A DNA stretch of 64,000 nucleotides from Pseudoflavonifractor sp. AF19-9AC (GCF_003478995.1 NZ_QUGI01000009.1:65494-129493), one strand, 5' to 3'; positions 8,866-16,473 are shown, numbered from the stretch's first letter. Notes: generated from the letters alone by a model not told the origin. Program-made: numbers and translations.

Positions 8866-8970
8866 AATACAAGTCCTCCCACTGCATCAAGCCGCACCCG
8901 CTCTCCTGGCCCAACGTCACAGCTTCGGCCGGAAGAGCGGGTTTTCCTCTATTGTTCCTGTTTTCGTGTG

Positions 8971-8990
8971 ATTATAGAGTTATTATAGCA
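8971..8990 (-). promoter_or_regulatory. carD-like gene promoter, tandem -10 elements
   Basis: On the minus strand an extended -10 (TGC followed by TATAAT, 8982-8990) has no good -35. A second TATAAT lies 5 bases further downstream at 8971-8976. The leader (about 8880-8960) holds a hairpin with arms CCCGCTCT and AGAGCGGG. Confidence 0.55.
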
Positions 8991-9043
8991 TATTTGGGAA
9001 GATTTCGTAAGATTTTGTTTGTTTTCTTTTTTCGTTCTTCCGT

Positions 9044-10351
9044 TCAGCGCTCCTTTTCCCGGCCTCCGATGAGCCAGGCCAGCAGAGCTGTGCCGCACTC
9101 CGCCGCCGGAAAGGCCAGCCACACGCCGGTCATCCCCAGCCTCCAGGCCAGCAGAAAAGCCAGGGGCAGAATCAGCACAAAGCCCCGCAGCACGGAGATG
9201 AGAAAGGCGCGGTTGGGCCGGTCCGCCGCACTGTGATAGAGGGCGGAAACCACATTAAACGCCGCGAAGGGCAGCGCCAGAAAGTAAAGCCGCAGCCCCA
9301 GGGTGGCAATCTCCTGCAGCTGTGGATTTCCCTCCCCATTAAAGGCCCCGGCAATGGGACCGGCAAACAGGGCGAAGAGGACGTAGGTGAGCAGGGCCAC
9401 GGCCTCCGCAGCCAGCAGCGCATCCCGATATACTCCCCTGCCCCGCTCCAGCTCTCCCGCGCCGCAGCACCGGCTGACCAGAGGCTGAATTCCCTGCCCC
9501 ACGCCGGTGAAAATGGCCATCAGCACCAGGGACAGATTGGCCACCACTCCGTAGGCGGCCACGCCCACGCTGCCCTCCAGGTCCAGAATCAGCAGGTTGA
9601 ATACGATCATCACCACGCCGGAGGACACCTCCGCAATGAGGGAGGACACCCCCAGGGCGGCAATCTCCCCCGCCGCCCGGGGATTCAATCCCGTCCGCTT
9701 CAGTCCGAAGGTATTGTGCCGTCCCCAGAACCACCGGGAGAGAATGGCCATGCTGATGACAGGAGCAAAGCCGGTGGCCAGCACAGCCCCGAAGATTCCC
9801 ATACCGCAGGGGAAGATAAAGACATAGTCCAGCACAATATTGGCCAGACTCCCGCTCACCATGGCCGTCATGGCCAGGCCGGGGCCGCCGTCGTTGCGCA
9901 CAAAGCACAGCAGCGTGCTGTTCAGGAGGAAGGCGGGGGCAAAGAGCAGGATTACCTTTAAATAAATGGCGGTCATGGGGAATACCGCTCCCTCCGCTCC
10001 CAAAAGAGCGGCCAGCTTCTCCACTCCAAAGGCCCCCAGCAGCATATAAACCAGGGCCAGAATACCGGCCAGCAGCACGGACTTGGTAAAGATGCTCTCG
10101 GCCTCCTTCTGATTCCCCGCGCCCCGGAGCAGAGTGTATTTCGTGGCGCCTCCCATGCCTACCATCAGACCGGACCCATACATAAAGCTGTACACCGGGA
10201 TGGCCAGATTCAGCGCGGCCAGTCCGTCCGCTCCCAGCCCTCTGGCCACAAACCAGGTATCCGCCAGAATGTAGCAGGACAGCCCCAGCATTCCCAGCAC
10301 GTTCATGGATACATAGTGAAAAAATTCCCTTCTCAGTGTCCCACGCTCCAT
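9044..10351 (-). CDS. MATE family efflux transporter
   Basis: A multidrug and toxic compound extrusion (MATE) protein of 435 residues with about 12 membrane helices in two bundles. Recognisable segments are YILADTWFVARGLGADGLAA (first bundle, NorM/DinF type) and AVFPMTAIYLKVILLFAPAF. Members exchange Na+ or H+ for organic cations or flavins. ATG 10351 (MERGTLRRE) follows GGAGGG by 6 bases. The gene is preceded by a promoter and a strong leader hairpin with a U tract, so expression is probably controlled by attenuation. The substrate is unknown. Confidence 0.88.
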   Translation of the reverse strand: MERGTLRREFFHYVSMNVLGMLGLSCYILADTWFVARGLGADGLAALNLAIPVYSFMYGSGLMVGMGGATKYTLLRGAGNQKEAESIFTKSVLLAGILALVYMLLGAFGVEKLAALLGAEGAVFPMTAIYLKVILLFAPAFLLNSTLLCFVRNDGGPGLAMTAMVSGSLANIVLDYVFIFPCGMGIFGAVLATGFAPVISMAILSRWFWGRHNTFGLKRTGLNPRAAGEIAALGVSSLIAEVSSGVVMIVFNLLILDLEGSVGVAAYGVVANLSLVLMAIFTGVGQGIQPLVSRCCGAGELERGRGVYRDALLAAEAVALLTYVLFALFAGPIAGAFNGEGNPQLQEIATLGLRLYFLALPFAAFNVVSALYHSAADRPNRAFLISVLRGFVLILPLAFLLAWRLGMTGVWLAFPAAECGTALLAWLIGGREKER

Positions 10352-10371
10352 TTTGATCCCTCCAGACACAC

Positions 10372-10429
10372 AAAAAGCGCCCGGAGTTTCATACCTTCTA
10401 AGGCCTAACGGTATGAAATCCGAACGCGC
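10372..10429 (-). terminator. Leader terminator/attenuator of the MATE gene
   Basis: On the minus strand a long stem (GCGC, then TTTCATACC pairing with GGTATGAAA, then GCGC) is directly followed by TTTTT and lies about 20 bases before the start codon. It would stop most transcripts unless prevented. The inner 9-bp inverted repeat could alternatively be a protein operator. Confidence 0.65.
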
Positions 10430-10473
10430 AGTCACTTTACCCGGCGGCAAAGCATTGATTTGATTGTGGGGTT

Positions 10474-10502
10474 ACGATACCATCCCCGGAGCAAAAAGTC
10501 AA
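10474..10502 (-). promoter_or_regulatory. Sigma-A promoter of the MATE gene
   Basis: TTGACT is followed after 17 bases by TATCGT on the minus strand. The leader to the start codon is about 115 bases. A possible 7-codon ORF (MLCRRVK, 10432-10455) lies between the start site and the hairpin but has no clear ribosome site. Confidence 0.7.
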
Positions 10503-10516
10503 GAAAAATTCTCCGC

Positions 10517-10690
10517 TCAGCCAAAGCGGCGGTGCTCCGGGTCATAGCAGCAGCCCAGCTGAGCCAGCTTCTGCTCCAGCTTCTCCTGGTCCGCGTCGTG
10601 CTCCTGGCAGAACTCCTCCAGGCTGCACCCCTCGTCCCGCATACAGGTGTTCACATAGCTGAGCAAAATAGCGGGGTCCTGCGGCAGCAT
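10517..10690 (-). CDS. DUF4250 domain-containing protein
   Basis: A 57-residue small protein beginning MLPQDPAILLSYVNTCMRDE, matching the DUF4250 pattern (start LPxDPxxLLSxxNTxLRD, end G-x-x-Y-D-P-x-x-x-x-F). The function of the family is unknown. GGAGTGAGGG precedes the ATG. It lies 17 bp downstream of the DUF5655 gene on the same strand and is probably cotranscribed with it. It is cysteine-rich for its size (four Cys). Confidence 0.8.
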   Translation of the reverse strand: MLPQDPAILLSYVNTCMRDEGCSLEEFCQEHDADQEKLEQKLAQLGCCYDPEHRRFG

Positions 10691-10707
10691 GTTCCCTCAC
10701 TCCTTTC

Positions 10708-11100
10708 TTATTTGTTTCTGGCAAACTGATCGGCTTCTTCCAGCCAGCCCATCAGCTCCTCATCCAGCTCCTCGCCCTGGGAAACCACCACATGGTGGGT
10801 CCAGCGGTTGGGATAGGGCTCCACCGCCACCGCAACACGGGAGGACTCCAGGCGGTATCCCAGACCAAAAGTCACCAGCAGGCATTTCTGGGGCCAATCT
10901 TTCTTTCGCCGCACCGGCAGAGAGGCCGCGGCAAAAAGGTGCCGGTCATAAAAGCTGATCTGGCTCTTCTGCACCTTTACCTTTGCGTCAGGAAAGCGTC
11001 GCTCCATCTGAGCAAAGAGGGCCTCGTAGAGTGCCTGCTCCTCCGGGTGCCCGTCAAAATACATCCAAACATCCGACTGGTAATGTTCCGAACGCTCCAC
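10708..11100 (-). CDS. DUF5655 domain-containing protein
   Basis: A 130-residue soluble protein resembling the DUF5655 family: the C-terminal half carries YRLESSRVAVAVEPYPNRWTHHVV and ends ELDEELMGWLEEADQFARNK, both typical of that family. No catalytic function is established; the paired histidines in RWTHH are conserved in relatives as I recall them. The ATG follows GAAAGGAGAGAGG. It heads a two-gene unit with the DUF4250 gene. Confidence 0.75.
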   Translation of the reverse strand: MERSEHYQSDVWMYFDGHPEEQALYEALFAQMERRFPDAKVKVQKSQISFYDRHLFAAASLPVRRKKDWPQKCLLVTFGLGYRLESSRVAVAVEPYPNRWTHHVVVSQGEELDEELMGWLEEADQFARNK

Positions 11101-11166
11101 AGCCCTCTCTCCTTTCTGCCGCTACTGTTATACCACAGGGACGGGGCTTTGAAAAGAGGAAAGGGC

Positions 11167-11204
11167 AACACAAAAGGACATCCTTTCGGATGTCCTTTTG
11201 TGTT
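11167..11204. terminator. Bidirectional terminator after tRNA-Leu
   Basis: A perfect 17-bp stem (arms AACACAAAAGGACATCC and complement) with loop TTTC directly follows the tRNA-Leu 3' end on the minus strand; a run of T follows inside the stem. Confidence 0.85.
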
Positions 11205-11290
11205 GGTGCGCGAGGCGGGAGTCGAACCCGCACGCCCTTGCGAGCACTGGCACCTGAAGCCAGCGAGTCTACCAATTCCACCACTCGCGC
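11204..11290 (-). tRNA. tRNA-Leu (anticodon CAG)
   Basis: The minus strand folds as a class II tRNA of 87 nt with acceptor stem GCGCGAG/CTCGCGC, a long variable arm, T-loop GGTTCGACTCC and encoded 3' ACCA. The anticodon stem CTGGC/GCCAG encloses TTCAGGT, giving anticodon CAG for leucine CUG codons. Confidence 0.96.
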
Positions 11291-11335
11291 ATCTTATTGA
11301 CTTGGCGCTTTGCTGTGTCGCTCAGCGCAAGAGAT

Positions 11336-11364
11336 ATATTACCATAAGCCTCGAATTGTGTCAA
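11336..11364 (-). promoter_or_regulatory. tRNA-Leu promoter
   Basis: TTGACA, 17 bases, TAATAT on the minus strand, about 45 bases upstream of the tRNA 5' end. Between here and 11430 I see no further feature. Confidence 0.8.
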
Positions 11365-11430
11365 CACTTTTTTGGAAAAATTTCATTTTCTTTTTTCGCC
11401 TCCGCATGAATGGGGTGGGGGAAAAATAGG

Positions 11431-11459
11431 TTGACACAGACGGTGGTTTCTGTTAGGCT
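11431..11459 (+). promoter_or_regulatory. Promoter of mntP
   Basis: Consensus TTGACA is followed after 17 bases by TAGGCT. The predicted start, about 11466, coincides with the beginning of the riboswitch. Confidence 0.65.
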
Positions 11460-11465
11460 TATGGG

Positions 11466-11592
11466 AAAGTAAGGGAGTAGTCGGCGCGCTCCGCGCGGCC
11501 CGGTCAACACACTGGAGAAGATGCCTCTCCTGGCCGGACCTGAAATGATGAGACTTACCTGTCCCAGGGACAGGTGGGTCTTTTTCTTTTTG
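11466..11592 (+). promoter_or_regulatory. yybP-ykoY manganese riboswitch with terminator
   Basis: The leader carries the aptamer's two conserved loops: GGGAGTAG at 11473-11480 and TGAGACTTACC at 11549-11559, linked by a long helix arm. The second loop region overlaps the 5' arm of a terminator hairpin (ACCTGTCC pairing with GGACAGGT, extended by GAC/GTC) that ends in TTTTTCTTTTT. Mn2+ binding to the aptamer would prevent the terminator and turn on mntP. Class known; assignment by motif and by the downstream gene. Confidence 0.82.
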
Positions 11593-11622
11593 CGCGCACA
11601 AGCAAGTGAGGAGGAACACAAT

Positions 11623-12183
11623 ATGGGTTTATGGGAGCTTTTTCTGGTGGCGGTGGGTCTTTCCATGGACGCCTTTGCCGTCTCCGTATGCAAGGGGCTG
11701 TCTGTCCCCAAGGTACAGGTAAGGCACAGTCTGATCTGCGGCGCCTATTTTGGTCTGTTCCAGGGCTTGATGCCTCTGCTGGGCTGGCTGCTGGGCGTAC
11801 AGTTCCAGAGCATGATCACCAGCATCGACCACTGGATCGCCTTTGTGCTGCTGTCGATCATCGGCGTTAACATGATTCGGGAGTCCCGCGGACAGGAGGA
11901 GGACGTGGACTGCTCTTTCACTCCCCGGGCCATGCTGCCTCTGGCGGTGGCCACCAGCATCGACGCCCTGGCGGTGGGCGTCACCTTCGCCTTTCTTAAG
12001 GTACTCATCCTCCCCGCCGTCATTTTTATCGGCGTGACCACTTTTCTCCTCTCCGCCATCGGCGTGCGGGTGGGGGCCGTGTTCGGCGCCCGGTTCCGCT
12101 CCGGAGCCGAGCTGGCCGGCGGCGTCATTCTGGTTCTCATGGGCCTGAAAATTCTTCTGGAGCACCTGGGCATTCTGGGCTGA
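11623..12183 (+). CDS. mntP: Manganese efflux pump MntP
   Basis: MntP (186 residues) exports Mn2+ across the cytoplasmic membrane. It has six predicted helices in two homologous halves; the metal-path aspartates lie in [12 protein letters not shown] (first half) and [13 protein letters not shown] (second half). ATG 11623 (MGLWELF) follows GAGGAGGAA; the frame is open upstream but that part is the riboswitch leader. Control by the Mn riboswitch directly upstream agrees with the assigned function and with mntP regulation in other bacteria. Confidence 0.95.
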   Translation: MGLWELFLVAVGLSMDAFAVSVCKGLSVPKVQVRHSLICGAYFGLFQGLMPLLGWLLGVQFQSMITSIDHWIAFVLLSIIGVNMIRESRGQEEDVDCSFTPRAMLPLAVATSIDALAVGVTFAFLKVLILPAVIFIGVTTFLLSAIGVRVGAVFGARFRSGAELAGGVILVLMGLKILLEHLGILG

Positions 12184-12267
12184 CTTTTACTGTGCTTCCC
12201 TGTTGCGGCCAGGCGCATATTATGGTACCATAGGGATGCTCCGCAAAACAAGAAAGGTTGTGGTCCT

Positions 12268-13488
12268 GTGAAAAAAGCTCTGAACAGCCTGCCCGCTCGT
12301 CTGATCATCGGCGTGATTATCGGTATCTTCCTGGGCCTGGCGTGCACCAATCTGTTCCTCTTTGGAAAAGACGTGGGCGTCATGATCATGCAGGTGATTC
12401 TGACCGTGAAAAACCTGCTGGGTTCGCTGATCTCCTTCTGTGTGCCCCTCATCATCATCGGCTTCATCGCCCCCTCCATCACCCGGCTGAGAAGCAACGC
12501 TTCCCGGATGCTGGCGCTGGCGCTGGCGCTGGCCTATACCTCTTCGGTGTGTGCCGCCCTCTTTTCCACTGCGGCCGGCTACACCATCATCCCCGCCCTG
12601 TCCATCCAGTCTGCGGTGGACGGCCTTCGGGACACCCCCGAGCTGCTTTTTAACCTGGAGATTGCCCCCATCATGTCGGTGATGTCTGCCCTGGTGTTCT
12701 CCGTGCTGGTGGGCCTGGCTGCCACCTGGACCCACGCCCGGGTGGTCACTCAGGTGCTGGAGGAGTTCCAGCAGATCATTCTGGCCGTGGTGACCCGGGT
12801 GGTCATCCCCATCCTGCCCTTCTTCATTGCCGGCACCTTCACCGGTCTGGCCTATGAGGGCACCATCACCAAGCAGCTGCCCATCTTCCTCATCGTCATT
12901 CTCATCGTTATGGTGGGCCACTATATTTGGCTGGCCCTGCTGTACGGCCTGGCCGGGCTCTACTCCGGCTCCAACCCCTGGGAGGTACTGCGCCACTACG
13001 GCCCCGCCTACCTCACCGCCGTGGGCACCATGTCCTCCGCCGCCACCATGGCCGTGGCTCTGAAGGGCGCCAAGAAGTCCTCTGTCCTCCGCCAGGACCT
13101 GACCGACTTCGGCATCCCCCTGTTCGCCAACATCCACCTGTGCGGCTCTGTGCTCACTGAGACCTTCTTTGTCATGGTGGTCTCCAAGGTGCTCTACGGC
13201 ACCCTGCCCTCTCTGGGCTCCATGATCCTCTTCTGCTTCCTGCTGGGCATCTTCGCCGTGGGCGCCCCCGGCGTGCCTGGCGGCACGGTGATGGCGTCCC
13301 TGGGGCTCATCATCAGCGTGCTGGGCTTTGACAACGACGGCACTGGCCTGATGATGACCATCTTCGCCCTCCAGGACAGCTTCGGCACCGCCTGCAACGT
13401 CACCGGCGACGGCGCGCTGACCCTGATGCTCACCGGCTACGCCAAGAAGCACAACATTCACGAGATGCCCAATCAGACCATTCTCTAA
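12268..13488 (+). CDS. Dicarboxylate/amino acid:cation symporter (DAACS family)
   Basis: A 406-residue secondary transporter of the GltP/DctA/SstT (DAACS, TC 2.A.23) family. Family hallmarks include the serine-rich reentrant loop GTMSSAATMAVAL, then LFANIHLCGSVLTETFF, GAPGVPGGTVMAS (second reentrant loop) and CNVTGDGALTLM near the end. Transport is coupled to Na+ or H+; likely substrates are acidic or small neutral amino acids or dicarboxylates. The GTG start at 12268 follows AGAAAGG. A TATGGTACCATA palindrome (12221-12232) lies in the upstream gap and may be an operator. Confidence 0.9.
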   Translation: MKKALNSLPARLIIGVIIGIFLGLACTNLFLFGKDVGVMIMQVILTVKNLLGSLISFCVPLIIIGFIAPSITRLRSNASRMLALALALAYTSSVCAALFSTAAGYTIIPALSIQSAVDGLRDTPELLFNLEIAPIMSVMSALVFSVLVGLAATWTHARVVTQVLEEFQQIILAVVTRVVIPILPFFIAGTFTGLAYEGTITKQLPIFLIVILIVMVGHYIWLALLYGLAGLYSGSNPWEVLRHYGPAYLTAVGTMSSAATMAVALKGAKKSSVLRQDLTDFGIPLFANIHLCGSVLTETFFVMVVSKVLYGTLPSLGSMILFCFLLGIFAVGAPGVPGGTVMASLGLIISVLGFDNDGTGLMMTIFALQDSFGTACNVTGDGALTLMLTGYAKKHNIHEMPNQTIL

Positions 13489-13506
13489 GTCTTTGGATAA
13501 AAGCAA

Positions 13507-13538
13507 ACCGGACGCCCTGCGGGGCGTCCGGTTTTTTG
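13507..13538. terminator. Terminator between symporter and LysR gene
   Basis: An 11-bp GC-rich stem (ACCGGACGCCC and complement) with loop TGCG and a following T6. It separates two convergent genes; the 3' flank on the minus strand has fewer U residues. Confidence 0.88.
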
Positions 13539-13542
13539 TATC

Positions 13543-14463
13543 TTACAGCAGGGGCCGCTCCTCCAGCGACACCCCCAGCTCTTCCGCCTCCCGGCTCTCC
13601 TGCACATAGCGAAGAAACTGGCCCGCCACACCCAGAGGCCGCTGATCTTTGGGCCACACCAGCACATACTCCGCCTGCCGGGGGCTGCCGGTAATGACCT
13701 TGGACACCAGCAGGCGGTTTGGCGTGGATGTGGTCTGGGGGAAAATGCTGATGCCCACCCCCTGCTCTGTCAGGGCCACCGCGTCCACATAGTTGGACAT
13801 CTCACATAAAATGCGGGGTTCGGCGCCGATCTCCTCAAACCAGGCCCGGATGGCCTCCACCCTGGATTTCCGGGAGGGAATGATCAGTTCCTCCCCCGCT
13901 AAACGCTCCAGCGGCACGGAATCTCCCTCCATCTGAGCCAGGGGGTGCTGTCGAGGAATCAGCGCCACCCAGGGCTCCCGGCCCACAGGGACGCCGTCCA
14001 GATGCTCACTGTCGTAGGGGGCCGCCAGGATGGCCAGGTCAGCCAATCCTTTCTGGAGCCGCTCCAGCACGTCATCGCCGCTTCCGTTCCACAGGCTGTA
14101 CCGCACCAGAGGATAGTGCTCCCGAAAGCCCGCAATCCACTGGGCGCACAGATAGGGGGCCCGCCCCTCCACCATGGCCAGGCTGACCGTGCCCGAGAGG
14201 CCCTCCGCCATGGTCTGCAGCTCCTGCCGGGTTTTATCCGCCAGGTCCAGCATCTGGTCCGCCCGGCGCAGCAGCAGCTCCCCCTCCTGGGTCAGCTGCA
14301 GCCGCCGCTTCCCCCGGTAAAACAGGGTGACGCCCAAATCCTCCTCCAGAGCCCGCATCTGATTGCTCAGAGGCGGCTGGCTCATGTGCAGCTTCTCCGC
14401 CGCCCGGGTGATGTTCAGCTCCCGGGCCACCACAGTAAAATAGCGCAGGGTACGCAGTTCCAT
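13543..14463 (-). CDS. LysR family transcriptional regulator
   Basis: A 306-residue LysR-type regulator. The N-terminal winged helix-turn-helix is clear (LRYFTVVARELNITRAAEKL, then MSQPPLSNQMRALEEDLGV), followed by the linker helix and a two-lobe co-inducer domain (about residues 90-295). The ligand is not predictable. It is divergent from a transcript carrying two tiny ORFs, which may be its target, and its own promoter contains a 10-bp-arm palindrome consistent with autoregulation. Start ATG has CAGGAGGTGAG upstream. Confidence 0.93.
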   Translation of the reverse strand: MELRTLRYFTVVARELNITRAAEKLHMSQPPLSNQMRALEEDLGVTLFYRGKRRLQLTQEGELLLRRADQMLDLADKTRQELQTMAEGLSGTVSLAMVEGRAPYLCAQWIAGFREHYPLVRYSLWNGSGDDVLERLQKGLADLAILAAPYDSEHLDGVPVGREPWVALIPRQHPLAQMEGDSVPLERLAGEELIIPSRKSRVEAIRAWFEEIGAEPRILCEMSNYVDAVALTEQGVGISIFPQTTSTPNRLLVSKVITGSPRQAEYVLVWPKDQRPLGVAGQFLRYVQESREAEELGVSLEERPLL

Positions 14464-14480
14464 GGTTTCTCACCTCCTGT

Positions 14481-14511
14481 TTATCATATCAAAAAGATAT
14501 GATAAACGCAA
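14481..14511 (-). promoter_or_regulatory. LysR gene promoter with embedded palindrome
   Basis: TTGCGT, 17 bases, TATGAT on the minus strand. A perfect inverted repeat with 10-base arms (TTATCATATC, 5-base spacer, complement; 14481-14505) spans the spacer and -10, a likely operator. Confidence 0.65.
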
Positions 14512-14535
14512 TAATATATGTATTTCCTTTTTAAA

Positions 14536-14581
14536 GACAACTGTGATAAGGTATAGTTGTCCAAAGGAACTGGCCAGTTCC
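14536..14581 (+). promoter_or_regulatory. Putative LysR-controlled promoter of the sORF transcript
   Basis: An inverted repeat GACAACT-N12-AGTTGTC (14536-14561) overlaps a TATAGT -10 candidate at 14552 that has only a weak -35, as in activator-dependent promoters. A perfect 16-bp palindrome GGAACTGGCCAGTTCC follows at 14566-14581, near the expected transcript start. Confidence 0.4.
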
Positions 14582-14616
14582 CAATTGATTTTTCAGAATG
14601 AATGGAGGTCCTGACG

Positions 14617-14688
14617 ATGAAACATGGTTCCCTCTTTTCCAACGCCCTGTACACCCACCATCAGCGACGCTCCGCGTGGCAGCTGTAA
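14617..14688 (+). CDS. Putative 23-residue small ORF (leader peptide candidate)
   Basis: A 23-codon ORF (MKHGSLFSNALYTHHQRRSA, then WQL) with a near-ideal ribosome site: AATGGAGG ends 8 bases before ATG. It is rich in basic and aromatic residues. I do not recognise it. It lies in the same transcript as a second tiny ORF; the RNA between them can form competing hairpins, suggesting a leader-peptide role rather than a stable protein. Translation is unproven. Confidence 0.4.
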   Translation: MKHGSLFSNALYTHHQRRSAWQL

Positions 14689-14803
14689 GGGCCGCGTCCT
14701 TCCTGATCTATAATCGATTGGAGCAGGGCCCTGTTCCGGCCCCGCTCTCCATTCCGTCATCTGTCTGAGTGCTGCCTGGTGCAGCAGAATGGAGGAATTA
14801 TTT

Positions 14804-14857
14804 ATGAAAAAGTTGTCTGCTCTTCTTGAGGCCTATTATCGTACCTTTGCCCGCTGA
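14804..14857 (+). CDS. Putative 17-residue small ORF
   Basis: A 17-codon ORF (MKKLSALLEAYYRTFAR) preceded by GGAGG with 8-base spacing. Its ribosome site (GAATGGAG) is complementary to CTCCATTC about 40 bases upstream, which could hide it. The peptide is amphipathic and basic. No longer ORF follows before the terminator at 14904-14957, so these two ORFs are the only coding potential on this transcript. Function unknown. Confidence 0.4.
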   Translation: MKKLSALLEAYYRTFAR

Positions 14858-14903
14858 ATTTGCTCTCTTCCCTTTGTGTGATTCCATCCATCACCAAAGA
14901 AAA

Positions 14904-14957
14904 AAATACGCTCCGGATAGCATCCCTCTCCGCTATCCGGGGCGTATTTGTTTTTTA
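14904..14957. terminator. Bidirectional terminator between sORF transcript and rpoN
   Basis: An 18-bp stem with one wobble (arms 14904-14921 and 14932-14949) ends in TTTGTTTTTT on the plus strand and has A7 before it, so it also serves rpoN on the minus strand. Confidence 0.88.
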
Positions 14958-16313
14958 ATAGCGCCGGCGGCCGCTGGCCCCCGGAATGTTCATCTCATCC
15001 CGATACTTGGCCACAGTCCGCCGGGACAGAGGACAGCCCTCCTGGGCCATGCGCTCACACAGCTTCTGATCGGAGAGGGGCGCGGCTTTGTCCTCCTCCT
15101 CGATGAGGCGGCGCAGCAGCATCCTGGCCGCCGTAGCCCCCATGGAAGAGGCCTGCTCCTCCCCCACCGCCCGGCGGGAGAAAAAGTAGTTTAGAGGATA
15201 TACGCCTCGCTGACACTGGAGGTATTTCTCCCGCACCGCCCGGCTCACGGTGGATTCGTGGATTCCCAGCTCCTGGGCCACGTCCACCAGCCGAAGGGGA
15301 ACCAGGGCCATGGGCCCCCGGCGGAAAAACTCGTTCTGCCGCTGCACGATCACCTGAGCACAGCGCTGCAAGGTGCTCTCACGCTGGTCCACCGCCCACA
15401 GCACGTTCTCCGCCTGGCGAAGCTTGGCGCCCAGGTACTCCCTCACCTCCCGGTCTGAGGACTGCTTCAGCAGCTCCCGGTAGTAGCTGTTGATGTGAAA
15501 CATGGGGCGCTCCCGCTGGCGGACCTGAATCACGTAGCCCCCATCGGACTCCTCCACAAAGACGTCAGGCTGGATATAGGCCACCTGCTCCGAGCGTTGG
15601 AACATCATGCCCGGCCGGGGTTCCAGCTGCTGAATACGCTCCTCGGCCTGCTGGACCTGGGTCATGGTCAGGCCAAGCTTTTCCCCAATGGCACGGTAGC
15701 GCCGCTTGGCCAGCAGATCCAGACAGTCCTTTGCCACCGACAGCGCGGGGCCCACCTCCCCCTGACGCTCCAGCTGGAGCACCAGACACTGAGACAGGGT
15801 CTCCGCCCCCACTCCAGGCGGGTCCAGAGACTGGAGAATCTCCAGCCCCTGCTCCAGCATGGGAACCGGAATCCGGGTATTTTTCGAAATTTCCTCCAGT
15901 CCCACCCGCAAGTAGCCGTCGTCCTCCAAAAAACAGGCCAGACTCTGGACGCACCGGGTCATATCCCGGTCCAGGGGAAGGCGGTCAATCTGCCGCAGGA
16001 CAAAGCGCTGCAGCGTCTCCTCCAGTCCGCCCTCCGTCCCAATCCGGGCCAGGGGGTCCAGCTCCTCCTCGCTCATGGTCTGGTAGAAGTGGTTCTGCCG
16101 GTCGTTGTCCTCCAGCCAGCGCAGGCGGCTGATCAGCTCCTCGCCCCGGTCCAGCTCCGCTGCCGTCCGCTCCTCGGGCTCCACCATAGGGTTTTCCAGG
16201 GCCAGCTCCTGAATATAGGCCTCCAGCTCCACCGTGCTCAGCTGCAGCAGCTCCACACTCTGCAGCTGCTGCTGCGTCAGCTTTTGTACCTGCAGCTGCT
16301 GAAGCTCCACCAC
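14955..16313 (-). CDS. rpoN: RNA polymerase sigma-54 factor
   Basis: Sigma-54 (about 452 residues) recognises -24/-12 promoters and needs an enhancer-binding ATPase. The glutamine-rich region I is at the N-terminus (QQLQVQKLTQQQLQSVELLQ), a core-binding region follows, and the C-terminal RpoN box appears as SRRTVAKYRDEMNIP, close to the canonical ARRTVAKYRE. The start is ambiguous between GTG codons at 16319, 16313 and 16310; I prefer 16313 or 16310 because AGGAGG sits 5-8 bases before them. No enhancer-binding protein is encoded in the window. Confidence 0.95.
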   Translation of the reverse strand: MVELQQLQVQKLTQQQLQSVELLQLSTVELEAYIQELALENPMVEPEERTAAELDRGEELISRLRWLEDNDRQNHFYQTMSEEELDPLARIGTEGGLEETLQRFVLRQIDRLPLDRDMTRCVQSLACFLEDDGYLRVGLEEISKNTRIPVPMLEQGLEILQSLDPPGVGAETLSQCLVLQLERQGEVGPALSVAKDCLDLLAKRRYRAIGEKLGLTMTQVQQAEERIQQLEPRPGMMFQRSEQVAYIQPDVFVEESDGGYVIQVRQRERPMFHINSYYRELLKQSSDREVREYLGAKLRQAENVLWAVDQRESTLQRCAQVIVQRQNEFFRRGPMALVPLRLVDVAQELGIHESTVSRAVREKYLQCQRGVYPLNYFFSRRAVGEEQASSMGATAARMLLRRLIEEEDKAAPLSDQKLCERMAQEGCPLSRRTVAKYRDEMNIPGASGRRRY

Positions 16314-16405
16314 GCGCACCTCCTCTGCCTGAAAAACGGCCTGCGGCCTCCGTCATCCCCCCTGAGCCGGGCCCCGGGGAACCGCCTTAACTTTGGATCT
16401 TTTAT

Positions 16406-16434
16406 ACTATACCAGAAAACATCCCTTTTGTCAC
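16406..16434 (-). promoter_or_regulatory. Sigma-A promoter of rpoN
   Basis: GTGACA, 17 bases, TATAGT on the minus strand, about 85 bases upstream of the rpoN start and downstream of the small-RNA terminator. Confidence 0.7.
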
Positions 16435-16473
16435 CTGATTCGCCCCGCTTCTACCTCCAAATTCTTGTCCGGG

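Noticed and set aside
14566..14581. Perfect palindrome GGAACTGGCCAGTTCC as a terminator
   Set aside because: No U tract and it is upstream of the small ORFs; an operator or 5' hairpin is more likely.
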